Of a stretch of DNA of 64,000 nt, positions 26,484 to 34,378 are shown piece after piece. Numbering within the stretch: the first letter of the stretch is position 1; each line of letters starts with the position of its first letter. Source of the DNA: Chryseobacterium vrystaatense (GTDB taxonomy: Bacteria; Bacteroidota; Bacteroidia; Flavobacteriales; Weeksellaceae); contig NZ_JPRI01000003.1 in NCBI RefSeq assembly GCF_000737765.1, positions 372,001-436,000 of the forward strand. The letters are read 5' to 3'. The notes under the pieces are model-generated. The model was not told where the DNA came from. It saw only the letters and a list, made by a program, of their open reading frames with translations, and did not search any database. The translations under genes were made by a program, and so were the position numbers.

Positions 26484-26512
26484 AGCGTGCCCAATGGGTG
26501 CGCTTTTTTTAT
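26484..26512 (+). terminator. Terminator after trxB
   Basis: AGCGTGCCC pairs with GGGTGCGCT (two wobbles) around an AAT loop, followed by a run of seven T. Confidence 0.85.
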
Positions 26513-26628
26513 TTCAAGTTATCCGTAGTGCCCGTAAACAACAAAACTGCTTCCCCGGAAACAGTTTTGTTATTTGTTTTTATAAATTTAATGTATAGAT
26601 TTTAACCAGATTTGATTATAAAATGGAT

Positions 26629-28035
26629 CTATTTTTTGATGATCTTAAAGGTTTTGTTTTTACCATTTTGAAAATTAATTTTCAGAACATAAACTCCACT
26701 TGTTAAATTGGAAACATCGGAAGATTCAGCAATGAGTTTTTTTACCAATATTCCGTTGGAAGAATAAATTTCAATAGTGCTGATCTTTTCTTTTGATGTA
26801 ACGACTAATTTGTCTTTTACAGGATTTTCTATTTGTATTGCTCTATTTTGGATAAATTCTTTAGTGGATAAAACTGGGCTGTTAAGTAAATATTTAACAA
26901 TCTCAAAAGCTCCATTATACATACCTTGTCCGCCATATACAATAATGTGATTATCAAAAACCTTAATTGCATCGGCAGTATGATTTTGCAAAGCAGCATC
27001 ATTTTCCACAAAGTTTCCCACTGCAGGATCTACAGTTCCATTTTGATCAAGCTTGGAGATGTAATAACTATATCCACCACTGTTACTTTTATTTCCGGCA
27101 ACATAATAGTAGCCGTTTTTTTCATAAAGGTCTAAAAGCATCGTTTCGGTCGGTGGATTATAATTGAATGCAGTATCTATGGTTCCATCTGAATTTATCC
27201 TTTTTACTGTGCCGTAACCGGATCCGGTGCCTTGCATGTCTAAGCATGCTATTTTATTGTTGCTGTCTATTAAAGCCTTACTTATAGCTAATGGAGGATC
27301 GACTGTCGCTTCTCCATTGTTGCCGAAGCTGGTCATGATTTGGCCATTTAAATTATACTTTTTTATAGTATAGGCATAGAAACAAATAATACTGGATTGC
27401 TGATCCTGTAAAATATAACCGGGAATATTGGGAATTACAAGTTCTCCGTTATTTCCAAAGCTGCTGTCCTCAGTTCCATCAGAATTTAATCTAAACATAT
27501 GGAGTTGGGAATCCATCGCACCAGTAGGATAATATCCCTCTCCAGCGATAAGTATGATATTACCCTGTTCATATAAATCGGTAAATAATACAGAATGTGC
27601 TAAAATTTTTGTTCCTCCGTTACCAAATGAGGTATCCGGTTGTCCGTTTGGAAGGAATCTAATGACATCAAAATGAGAAACGTTGTGTGTGACAGGATCC
27701 ACTTTTTTGCAAAGCAATGTTAATTTATCATCGGAATGTCTTAAAAAGCCAATAATATCATCCAATTGATAATCCAATGAAATTTTTCCACCGGTTCCAA
27801 AAGTATTGTCTAGGGGGCCTGTGTAACTTATCGCTTTAGAAATCACCAATTGATTTGTACTGGAATCGAATGACCGATAGAAGACACTACTGTTGGTATC
27901 GGTCACATTTCCTAAGAGGAAAGTTCCTGTGGGCAAGTGATGTATTCCATTTGAAGCAAATAAAATATCCTTAGAAAGTTGGGAATAGAAAACATTAACT
28001 GTAAATAATGTTAATAGTAAAATTATTTTTCTCAT
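26629..28035 (-). CDS. Secreted delta-60-repeat protein with type IX secretion signal
   Basis: 468 aa from the MRKIILLLT start (an ATG 15 nt upstream adds only polar residues). Signal peptide to about residue 18, then a chain of delta-60 repeats (LDNTFGTGGKI, PDTSFGNGGTKI, EDSSFGNNGELVI, TSFGNNGEAT, IDTAFNYN) predicted to form a beta-propeller-like structure, and a C-terminal T9SS type A sorting domain (IENPVKDKLVV...VSNLTSGVYVLKI...KTFKIIKK). It should be exported through the outer membrane and surface-anchored. Ligand unknown. Confidence 0.9.
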   Translation of the reverse strand: MRKIILLLTLFTVNVFYSQLSKDILFASNGIHHLPTGTFLLGNVTDTNSSVFYRSFDSSTNQLVISKAISYTGPLDNTFGTGGKISLDYQLDDIIGFLRHSDDKLTLLCKKVDPVTHNVSHFDVIRFLPNGQPDTSFGNGGTKILAHSVLFTDLYEQGNIILIAGEGYYPTGAMDSQLHMFRLNSDGTEDSSFGNNGELVIPNIPGYILQDQQSSIICFYAYTIKKYNLNGQIMTSFGNNGEATVDPPLAISKALIDSNNKIACLDMQGTGSGYGTVKRINSDGTIDTAFNYNPPTETMLLDLYEKNGYYYVAGNKSNSGGYSYYISKLDQNGTVDPAVGNFVENDAALQNHTADAIKVFDNHIIVYGGQGMYNGAFEIVKYLLNSPVLSTKEFIQNRAIQIENPVKDKLVVTSKEKISTIEIYSSNGILVKKLIAESSDVSNLTSGVYVLKINFQNGKNKTFKIIKK

Positions 28036-28607
28036 TTTGTTTTTTTGCAAAAATAGATAAAAAAGAGGTCTGTCATTTGTTTTTTTTAGGTATTAAAGTA
28101 CTCATTATTACTATTTTGTGTTTTTTTTAAATAGTAATATTTAACTAATAATCAACTATAAATATTTAAAATTCAAGAAAAATTTTCTTTCTTCTGTCTG
28201 AAATAATTTTAATGCTGAATATGTTATAAATAACTAATTCGTGAAAAAAATGATAATTAATTTAATGGTGTTTATTTAAAATCCTTTTTCTTTAAAAAGT
28301 GTTGTATAAAAAGAACTTGCGTCGTTGCGATGTCCCGAAAACAATCTGTTAAGCCAACTGCAATTCGTAGGATTAAATTCCCCTCTTTCGGAGGGGTGGC
28401 GAAAATTCAAAGAATTTTTGACGGGGTGGTTTAAAAAGAACTACCACCACAAAAGTCACAAAAGCTTCTAAACACTTAAATTTCCTGACAAATCTCTAGT
28501 TTTCTTCTTATGTGATCTGCTTTGAAATCGATGCAGTGGTATTTTGGACATGAAAAAACTGCTTTGGGAGGAAGCAGTTTTGTTTATAGATGGTCTGTTG
28601 TACAGAT
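28036..28607. other. AT-rich gene-free stretch holding a dispersed repeat
   Basis: About 570 nt. The left 250 nt are extremely AT-rich and contain no gene. Repeat copy 2 lies at 28343-28432 with flanking shared motif to about 28483. Nothing else recognisable. Confidence 0.6.
28343..28432 (-). repeat. Dispersed intergenic repeat, copy 2 (inverted)
   Basis: About 90 nt; its reverse complement matches 22461-22549 from AACCACCCCGTC to TTAACAGATT, with small differences concentrated in the CCCCTCCG-AAAGAGGGG block, where this copy keeps the better palindrome. The 3' neighbour motif TAAGTGTTTAGAAGC also matches sequence near copy 1. Confidence 0.75.
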
Positions 28608-28967
28608 TTATCTTCTGGATTTTAATTTCTTATTTTCTGTTTTCAGCATTTCAATCTGTTCCTTTAAAAGGTTGATATAGTCCTGCTGGTTTTCTAAGAT
28701 ATACTCCGGGATACTGTAATAATTATTAAGGAATCCGCCTGAATTGGTTGAAGAGTCATTAAAATTGACTATACTGCCAGGCTTGTTTTCTTTAATATCT
28801 TCTACGGGAACGTCTAAAGCTTTGGCCAGTTTTACCCATTCTTCATCAAAGATCCTTACTTCACCGCTTTCTTTACGGCTGTAGTTGGATACATCTGTAG
28901 CGAGAATGTTGGACATGTATTCTTGCGTGAAGCCTCTTAGCTTTCTTAGATTTCTTAGCTTTTCCAT
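28608..28967 (-). CDS. XRE-family helix-turn-helix regulator
   Basis: 119 aa from the MEKLRNLRKLRGFTQEYMS start; the frame extends upstream to 29018 but the added residues are not HTH-like. HTH at about residues 4-60 (GFTQEYMSNILATDVSNYSRKESGEVRIFDEEWVKLAKALDVPVEDI). The C-terminal 45 residues form a predicted coiled coil (ILENQQDYINLLKEQIEMLKTENKKLKSR), suited to dimerisation. Common in Chryseobacterium-like genomes. Targets unknown. Confidence 0.88.
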   Translation of the reverse strand: MEKLRNLRKLRGFTQEYMSNILATDVSNYSRKESGEVRIFDEEWVKLAKALDVPVEDIKENKPGSIVNFNDSSTNSGGFLNNYYSIPEYILENQQDYINLLKEQIEMLKTENKKLKSRR

Positions 28968-29176
28968 AGTGGTGGGTGTGTTTTTTACAAATATAGAAAA
29001 ATGTTTGGTTAAGATCAAGCAGTAAAGTATTTCTGAAAAGCTTTTCGATATTTTTAGAAGTATTAATCGTTCAGTGTGAATACTCTTTGAATATCTGTTA
29101 GTTGGTCGAAAACAGGTATTTTACGCTGATACTTCAAATTCATCTCCCAGTATTTTAGATCGTTTTTAGAAATTAC

Positions 29177-29184
29177 TATATTTG
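29177..29184 (+). promoter_or_regulatory. -7 promoter element at the acyltransferase start
   Basis: TATATTTG is an exact TAnnTTTG match ending only 3 nt before the first ATG (29188), which places transcription start at or next to the start codon and hints at a leaderless mRNA. Confidence 0.5.
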
Positions 29185-29187
29185 CGG

Positions 29188-30222
29188 ATGCACCAATCTC
29201 ATATCAATAGTCTAAGGGGAATTGCCATTCTAATGGTAGTCTTGGTCCACGTTTCCTCATTATTTACCTTTACAACCAGATTTGAAACAACTCTTTTTTA
29301 TTATGGAAAGATGGGTGTTCAGCTGTTCTTTATAGCATCGGCTTATACCTTATGCCTTTCGGCAGAAAATCGCAGAGAGGAATCCAATCCCACTCTTAAT
29401 TTTTATATAAGACGGTACTTTAGAATATTTCCTATTTACTATTTTGGAATTGTACTGTACTACATTCTTCACTTATCGCAAGGCTCTGCAGGGGCCTATA
29501 CTTTAAAGAATATATTTTTAAATGTATTATTGATCCATGGCTTTGTACCTGCAGCCAATGAAAGTATCGTTCATGGAGGATGGTCTATAGGAGCGGAAAT
29601 GATTTTTTATATGATATTTCCTTTTCTTTTCAAGTTTATGAAATCGGGAAGACCTGTTTTAAAGGGATTGTTTGTTATCGCTCTGGGGCAGCTATTATTA
29701 GTACTGATTTCGAAAAGGATGTTTATTCCGTTTGAATATAGATATACGAGCATCTTTAACCAAATTTCTGTATTTGTTATTGGAATTATATTTTACCTCA
29801 AAAAGAAACATTTTTTAAGCTTTAATGGTGCTTTAATAGGGTTTGTCCTATTTACTGCTGCTTCTTTTTCACTGATGTATTTTGAAGTGGAATATCAGCA
29901 TATTTTAATTCCTATTTTATCGGGTATTGCTTTTTGCTGTTTGTTTCTAATTGCTGAAAAATCCAAAATAGTAAATAATAGAATCTTTCAGGAAATAGGT
30001 GAAAAATCTTATTCTATTTATATCATTCACTTTGTATTTACTTTATATATTTTACCTAAGATGAATGGATATTTCTTGTTAACTATAGCCTATTTATCTG
30101 TTGTGGTATTATCCTATCTGATGTCTGTTGTCCTCAATAAGTGGGTAGAAAAACCATTTATAAAGCTAGGACATAAGGTGATTAATCTTTTAAGTAATAA
30201 AGAACCAAAGGCAGTATCGTGA
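29188..30222 (+). CDS. Acyltransferase 3-family membrane protein
   Basis: 344 aa from ATG 29188 (a TTG at 29182 is the only alternative; a stop lies at 29167). Integral membrane O-acyltransferase that modifies surface sugars. About ten hydrophobic helices; HINSLRGIAILMVVLVHVSSLF carries the family Arg and His, KMGVQLFFIASAYTLCL follows, and later RRYFRIFPIYYFGIVLYY and GGWSIGAEMIFYMIFPF match further family motifs. C-terminal KPFIKLGHKV is a typical ending. The sugar target is unknown; likely LPS, capsule or exopolysaccharide. Confidence 0.9.
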   Translation: MHQSHINSLRGIAILMVVLVHVSSLFTFTTRFETTLFYYGKMGVQLFFIASAYTLCLSAENRREESNPTLNFYIRRYFRIFPIYYFGIVLYYILHLSQGSAGAYTLKNIFLNVLLIHGFVPAANESIVHGGWSIGAEMIFYMIFPFLFKFMKSGRPVLKGLFVIALGQLLLVLISKRMFIPFEYRYTSIFNQISVFVIGIIFYLKKKHFLSFNGALIGFVLFTAASFSLMYFEVEYQHILIPILSGIAFCCLFLIAEKSKIVNNRIFQEIGEKSYSIYIIHFVFTLYILPKMNGYFLLTIAYLSVVVLSYLMSVVLNKWVEKPFIKLGHKVINLLSNKEPKAVS

Positions 30223-30336
30223 TCATCTGTTTTTCTAAGTGAACTTATCCGTAGTACATGCATTTGACCTTAATGAAAAACATCTTTACACTTCAAAGAA
30301 AATACCTAAATTTAAACGCCAGTCAAAAAAAATAAT

Positions 30337-30564
30337 ATGGACAGAAAGATTATAAAAATCAAACACGTTACAGGGACGTATACTATCAATATTCAGGAGG
30401 GAAGACTTAATGAAATGCAAAGCCAGCTGGACAAGTGCCTGAATGATGAACAGGGCGCCATTGTGGTGAAGGGAGAAAATGGAGATCAGTTTGTATATCC
30501 GTCGGATCTTCTAAAAAACAGTTTCATTTCCATTGTAGACAGGGAAGAGGTTAAAGGATCTTAA
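30337..30564 (+). CDS. Small hypothetical protein
   Basis: 75 aa, soluble, no signal peptide or recognised domain. Charged and strand-rich (IIKIKHVTGTYTINIQEGRL...GAIVVKGENGDQFVYPSDLL). TAAATTTA at 30307-30314 is a 7-of-8 match to the -7 element 23 nt before the ATG. The coding call rests on composition and the promoter-like element only. Confidence 0.6.
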   Translation: MDRKIIKIKHVTGTYTINIQEGRLNEMQSQLDKCLNDEQGAIVVKGENGDQFVYPSDLLKNSFISIVDREEVKGS

Positions 30565-30712
30565 GCAAAACAAAAGGTGCGGAGGCTTTTAAAGACTACA
30601 TTTTTAGTTTTGAAGGATGGGAATAGAGATCCTGTCGGAATAATGACTGAAAATAATTCGCCTGATTTTAAGCTTCTTATTAAGTTTCGTTAAAATTTAT
30701 CCTCCAAAAGTT

Positions 30713-30742
30713 TTGCAGAAATATAAAATCGTTTTATATTTG
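30713..30742 (+). promoter_or_regulatory. tRNA-Ser promoter
   Basis: TTG at 30713-30715, 19-nt spacer and TATATTTG at 30735-30742 (exact -7), 33 nt before the mature tRNA. Confidence 0.75.
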
Positions 30743-30775
30743 CACCACTGAAAACAACGGTATAGCCGTTATTCA

Positions 30776-30860
30776 GGAGAGATGGCAGAGTGGTCGATTG
30801 CGATAGTCTTGAAAACTATTGACTGTAACAGGTCCGGGGGTTCGAATCCCTCTCTCTCCG
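30776..30860 (+). tRNA. tRNA-Ser (TGA)
   Basis: An 85-nt class II tRNA. Acceptor GGAGAGA (30776-30782) pairs with TCTCTCC (30853-30859), discriminator G at 30860, CCA not encoded. The anticodon stem ATAGT/ACTAT holds loop CTTGAAA with anticodon TGA; a long variable arm and the T-arm GGGGGTTCGAATCCCTC follow. Its 3' end is the target of a genomic island: the last 12 nt plus terminator recur at 40219, and a longer degenerate copy lies at 32555-32618. Confidence 0.96.
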
Positions 30861-30928
30861 CAAGAGAAAGCCTTAGAATATTTTATTCTAAGGTTTTTTT
30901 TATCTCAAAATATAAATTTAGATGCAAC
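30849..30928 (+). repeat. Left direct repeat of the tRNA-Ser island (attachment-site candidate)
   Basis: 80 nt comprising the tRNA 3' end, the terminator and downstream sequence; recurs at 40219-40297 with three substitutions and one single-base gap. Both copies have the same orientation. The region between is foreign-looking (IS remnants, toxin-like genes). Confidence 0.75.
30868..30902 (+). terminator. Terminator after tRNA-Ser
   Basis: CCTTAGAAT (30871-30879) pairs with ATTCTAAGG (30885-30893) and runs into a long T-tract. The same hairpin sequence recurs at 40241-40270 and 42747-42777. Confidence 0.88.
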
Positions 30929-30951
30929 GGATCATGGCAAAATCCGGGGGG

Positions 30952-31164
30952 CTAAGCAACATGATTTGCTACTCTGAATAAGAAAAAAGAACGATCCTTC
31001 ACTCCCCTAAGCTGTAATCTAAAATTTTTTATTTTGGCATTAAAAGATTCAGCGGCTGCATTGGTACTTCTTGTCTCGAAGTAATTCAATGTATCTCTGT
31101 AATGATTGGTTATAGTCCTGTTTAAAGTAATAAATGACTTCTTTTCTATTTTAGATAAAGGCAA
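30952..31164 (-). pseudogene. Remnant of an ISL3/ISAon1-type transposase (C-terminal end)
   Basis: About 70-94 C-terminal residues of a DDE transposase. The segment ETRSTNAAAESFNAKIKNFR followed by LRGVKDRSFFLFRV is characteristic of the ISAon1/ISL3-like transposase C-terminus, including the final catalytic Glu in AAAESFNAKIK. The frame stays open upstream to about 31237 (RINGQSKTRIKLPLSK) and then stops; the rest of the gene is missing, so it cannot be active. It lies directly behind the tRNA-Ser repeat inside the island. Confidence 0.75.
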
Positions 31165-31401
31165 TTTTATTCGAGTTTTTGATTGCCCGTTAATTCGTAT
31201 ATTTTTTATCGCTCCTACTAATGATCTTTGTATTCATGAAAGTTTTTTTTAAGTATCTAATTCATAAATAAATAATTATATTAGCGAACAATTTCACGGA
31301 GTGTAGATATAATTGTCTTTTCATGAAATTCTTATGTTTTTGTTTCGAGAAAAAATAATGTTTGTATAAGCAGAAACCGCAAATTTTAATTAAAAAAATC
31401 T

Positions 31402-32523
31402 ATGAATTCAGCCGAAGTAATGCATAATACAACATGGTTTTCGAAATTTTCATTATCCTTTTTAGCAATTGTTGGTGCCGCAAATACTGTTCTTTTTATA
31501 ATTTTACCTCTTTTACCTTATAAAATATCACAGTTTATATTGCCAGCAGGATTTTTCACATTAGGATTGGCAATACTGTTCTCAATTGGTTTTTCTTTTT
31601 ATTGGCACAAAAAAGAAAACAACGGAACTTTTAACTCTATACAATATATTTCTTGGCTTTCAACGTTGTTACGGTATTGGATTGCATTTCTACTATTGGA
31701 TTTTGGTTTTCAAAAAATATTTGAAGTTAATTTTAATTATTCATATCATATCAATGATTCTTTATCAAGTGCATTAACAGGGCCGGAATTAACCTGGAAA
31801 TATTATGGATTTTCTTACGGACTGGCTGTGATTTTGGCATTTTTTCAAATAATTGGTGGTGTTCTTTTGTTATTCAAACGTACCACTTTATTAGGCATTG
31901 CAATACTTTTACCTGTAATGCTGAATATTGTTTTGATTAATGTTTTTTATAGTATCGGGCCCATTACATTATTTACATCTATCTTAATAACATTAGGGTT
32001 AGTACATCTGTTTTTACAACAAAAAGTTAATATAATAAACTTCTTTAACCAACACAAAAGTATACTGCCATCAATTGGTAATAATTTTTCACGCTCAATA
32101 GCTCGTGTGCTATGTATTCTAATTCCTTTATTGTTTGTTATTTACTATAATTATGACGTTCACCTTTCAAAAAAATATTTTGGAAAATGGAAAGTCACAT
32201 CGATGATCCGTAATGGAAAATTGGTTACAGAAAATCAATGGAAACAAGATACTTTGGCCTGGAAAACAATTTATATTGAAGAAAGAGGAAAAATGTATTA
32301 TTGTCCGAATCCATATATGTATGTGGATAGTACTTCACTGTTTATGAAGTATCATCACGATGATAAAGAACAGAATTTTAAAGTTATATCTTATGAAAAA
32401 AACCGGAATAAGCCAGATACGATTCCTGTTCAGATTAACAATTTTAGAAATAACTCAATGCAATGGAAAATGATTTTATACAAGGACACTATTCAAATGG
32501 AATTAAAGAGAGAAAATCACTAA
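31402..32523 (+). CDS. Multi-pass membrane protein, DoxX-like core
   Basis: 373 aa. About seven hydrophobic helices in the first 250 residues; the central four (RYWIAFLLLDFGFQKIF ... YGFSYGLAVILAFFQIIGGVLLLF ... ILITLGLVHLF) resemble DoxX/MauE-type membrane proteins. The last 110 residues form a soluble domain (KYFGKWKVTSMIRNGKLV...DTIQMELKRENH) that looks like a small lipocalin-like or beta-rich domain. Very AT-rich codons, in keeping with the island. Function unknown. Confidence 0.7.
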   Translation: MNSAEVMHNTTWFSKFSLSFLAIVGAANTVLFIILPLLPYKISQFILPAGFFTLGLAILFSIGFSFYWHKKENNGTFNSIQYISWLSTLLRYWIAFLLLDFGFQKIFEVNFNYSYHINDSLSSALTGPELTWKYYGFSYGLAVILAFFQIIGGVLLLFKRTTLLGIAILLPVMLNIVLINVFYSIGPITLFTSILITLGLVHLFLQQKVNIINFFNQHKSILPSIGNNFSRSIARVLCILIPLLFVIYYNYDVHLSKKYFGKWKVTSMIRNGKLVTENQWKQDTLAWKTIYIEERGKMYYCPNPYMYVDSTSLFMKYHHDDKEQNFKVISYEKNRNKPDTIPVQINNFRNNSMQWKMILYKDTIQMELKRENH

Positions 32524-32554
32524 CAAAAAACGATGCCTAACAGCCGTTTATCGA

Positions 32555-32618
32555 GATTGCGATAGTCTTGAAAACTATTGACTGTAACAGGTCCGGGGGC
32601 CGAATCCCTCTCTCTCCG
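32555..32618 (+). pseudogene. Degenerate tRNA-Ser copy (5' part missing)
   Basis: 64 nt matching the intact tRNA-Ser from the D-loop side to the discriminator, including an identical anticodon loop. TTC of the T-arm is changed (GGGGGTTCGAA becomes GGGGGCCGAA), breaking the T-loop, and the acceptor 5' strand and D-arm are absent. It has its own terminator. Best explained as a second junction of an integrated element or a decayed tRNA duplicate. Confidence 0.85.
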
Positions 32619-32982
32619 CAAATGCTAAATAAAACCTACTGATAATCAGTGGGTTTTTGTTTTTATTAGATTCTTTTGTCCCACATCTTCCCCACATTTG
32701 TTATTCTACAAAGTTAGTGATTTTTGGATTCTCTACCATATTTGGAAAATAGTTGGAGTTGAAAACAAAACTTTTGCCTTTCGTAAAATCCCCAAACTAA
32801 AAATATTTTATCTTTTTTCAAATAAATAGCAATAAGTCTGATTTCAAAAAGAGGGGGCACTACCAAAATCAAAACAATGGGAGGGGGTTGTTGTTCATAT
32901 AGGTATGTTGGAAACATATAAAAAGTAGTTTTAGATTTAAAGATTGTTTCTATATTTATGAGATATACAACAGCTAATAATT
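32619..32982. other. Gene-free stretch inside the island
   Basis: About 364 nt. It holds the terminator above and, near its end, a candidate promoter (TTG 32928-32930, 20-nt spacer, TATATTTA 32951-32958) for the HEPN-motif gene. No gene seen; short open frames here are AT-rich noise. Confidence 0.5.
32631..32658 (+). terminator. Terminator after the tRNA-Ser remnant
   Basis: AAAACCTACTG pairs with CAGTGGGTTTT around ATAAT, followed by further T residues. It differs from the hairpin behind the intact tRNA. Confidence 0.75.
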
Positions 32983-34122
32983 ATGAATAACTATGAGTTT
33001 AAAATAATATCAAAAGATATTGAATCTGCAAACGAAGAATTGATGAAGATATGGTCTTCAATTTTAGAGAAAACTAAAATGGGTTGGCAGTACTCTCCAT
33101 TTAAAACAGATAATTTAATTAATGTGGGTAGTGTGTCTATTCATGGGTTTGGTGATTATAATGTTTCTTTTGTAAGAAAAACAAAGAGTCAAATTACTTC
33201 CGTTATCTTTACAACTCAAAAGGAAAGTATCACAAAAGAACAATCTGATTTCTTTGAAGAAATCAATAAAAGAAGAAGTATAATTTTAAAACAAGAATTT
33301 ATAATTGCTTTAGAATTTGATATTAGGTCTCTCTTTGGAGTTTCCTATCTCCATCCTTATCAATCTAAAAATATTTCTATGTACTGTATTAATGATAAAC
33401 AATATGTAGAAATTGTACATAATGCTTATTCCAAAGAACAGCTACAAGAAGAGATACTTTTAATTGTGGATAAAATTATATCATTACTGTCTACACAAAC
33501 TAATTCTAGATTTGAACATAAAAAGACAAGCTTATTAAAAGAAAGAACAAGTATAACAGTTGCTAACAAATTTCAAAATGATTTAGATTGGATTGATGAG
33601 TATCCAATTGAAAATAATCATTTTTTATTACCTGAATATGTATTTGAAGCACTTGAAAAAATTCCTCAATCAAAAAATGATTCAATTTTAAAACTATTAA
33701 GAGCAAGCCATCACTACGTTAATGGTTTGAAGTTACAAAATGCAAAAATGCCTGAAGAAATCACTATTACTTATTTCATGTCCTGTATTGAAGTTCTTAC
33801 GGAAATTGAATTTGTAATGGGTGATAAGTGTGAGTGTTGTAATCAAGCAATTTATTCAATTAGAAAAAGAGTTTTAAACCTTGTTAAACATCATTTAAAT
33901 GATGTTCTAAGAAAGATTTTTGATGAATATTACATTGATAGAAGTAAATATCTTCATAGTGGTGTAAGAAATGAAAGATACTATGCTGGAATCTCATTAC
34001 CACAAATTTCTGATAGTGATAAAAATGGTTGTAAATTATATCCTTTACCATTCAATATAAATCTTATAGAGTGGACTGGTTATATAGTTAGAAAAGTTAG
34101 TCAAGAAGTATTTGAAAATTAA
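32983..34122 (+). CDS. HEPN-motif protein, ApeA-like, possible defence RNase
   Basis: 379 aa, soluble. The C-terminal third is all-helical (from about residue 215: YVFEALEKIPQSKNDSILKLLRASHHYVNGL) and carries Arg320-x4-His325 in YIDRSKYLHSG, the RX4-6H signature of HEPN ribonucleases, with upstream helix FMSCIEVLTEIEF. A CxCC motif (DKCECCNQAIYSIRKR) sits in between and may bind a metal. The N-terminal 200 residues are beta-rich and unrecognised, resembling the sensor part of Apea-like HEPN proteins. Known relatives act in abortive antiviral defence; location in a mobile island fits. Nuclease activity is inferred from the motif only. Confidence 0.65.
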   Translation: MNNYEFKIISKDIESANEELMKIWSSILEKTKMGWQYSPFKTDNLINVGSVSIHGFGDYNVSFVRKTKSQITSVIFTTQKESITKEQSDFFEEINKRRSIILKQEFIIALEFDIRSLFGVSYLHPYQSKNISMYCINDKQYVEIVHNAYSKEQLQEEILLIVDKIISLLSTQTNSRFEHKKTSLLKERTSITVANKFQNDLDWIDEYPIENNHFLLPEYVFEALEKIPQSKNDSILKLLRASHHYVNGLKLQNAKMPEEITITYFMSCIEVLTEIEFVMGDKCECCNQAIYSIRKRVLNLVKHHLNDVLRKIFDEYYIDRSKYLHSGVRNERYYAGISLPQISDSDKNGCKLYPLPFNINLIEWTGYIVRKVSQEVFEN

Positions 34123-34245
34123 ATTTAAATATAATTATAAAAACATTTAAAATTGAAAAAGAATATAACGAGGTCATTGAATTCATAACCGAAGCAGAAT
34201 AGGTTTATTACATTCATAAAATTCTCATAATATTAATTTAGTAAC

Positions 34246-34280
34246 ACGACAAGTTTTGTCGTTTCCCTCATATACTTTTG
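34246..34280 (+). promoter_or_regulatory. Promoter and palindrome ahead of the toxin-like operon
   Basis: ACGACAA (34246-34252) and TTGTCGT (34256-34262) form a perfect 7-bp inverted repeat with a 3-nt centre. TACTTTTG (34273-34280) is an exact -7 element 10 nt downstream. The palindrome covers the -33 position. The ATG is about 100 nt further on. Confidence 0.5.
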
Positions 34281-34378
34281 TCTAAATATATATGTTTATG
34301 AGTGGCTGTAATTTTCACAACTCAATGAATTTTCGTAAAATTGCAAACCCTTAATAAGCACAAGAAAAAAGAGTATTT

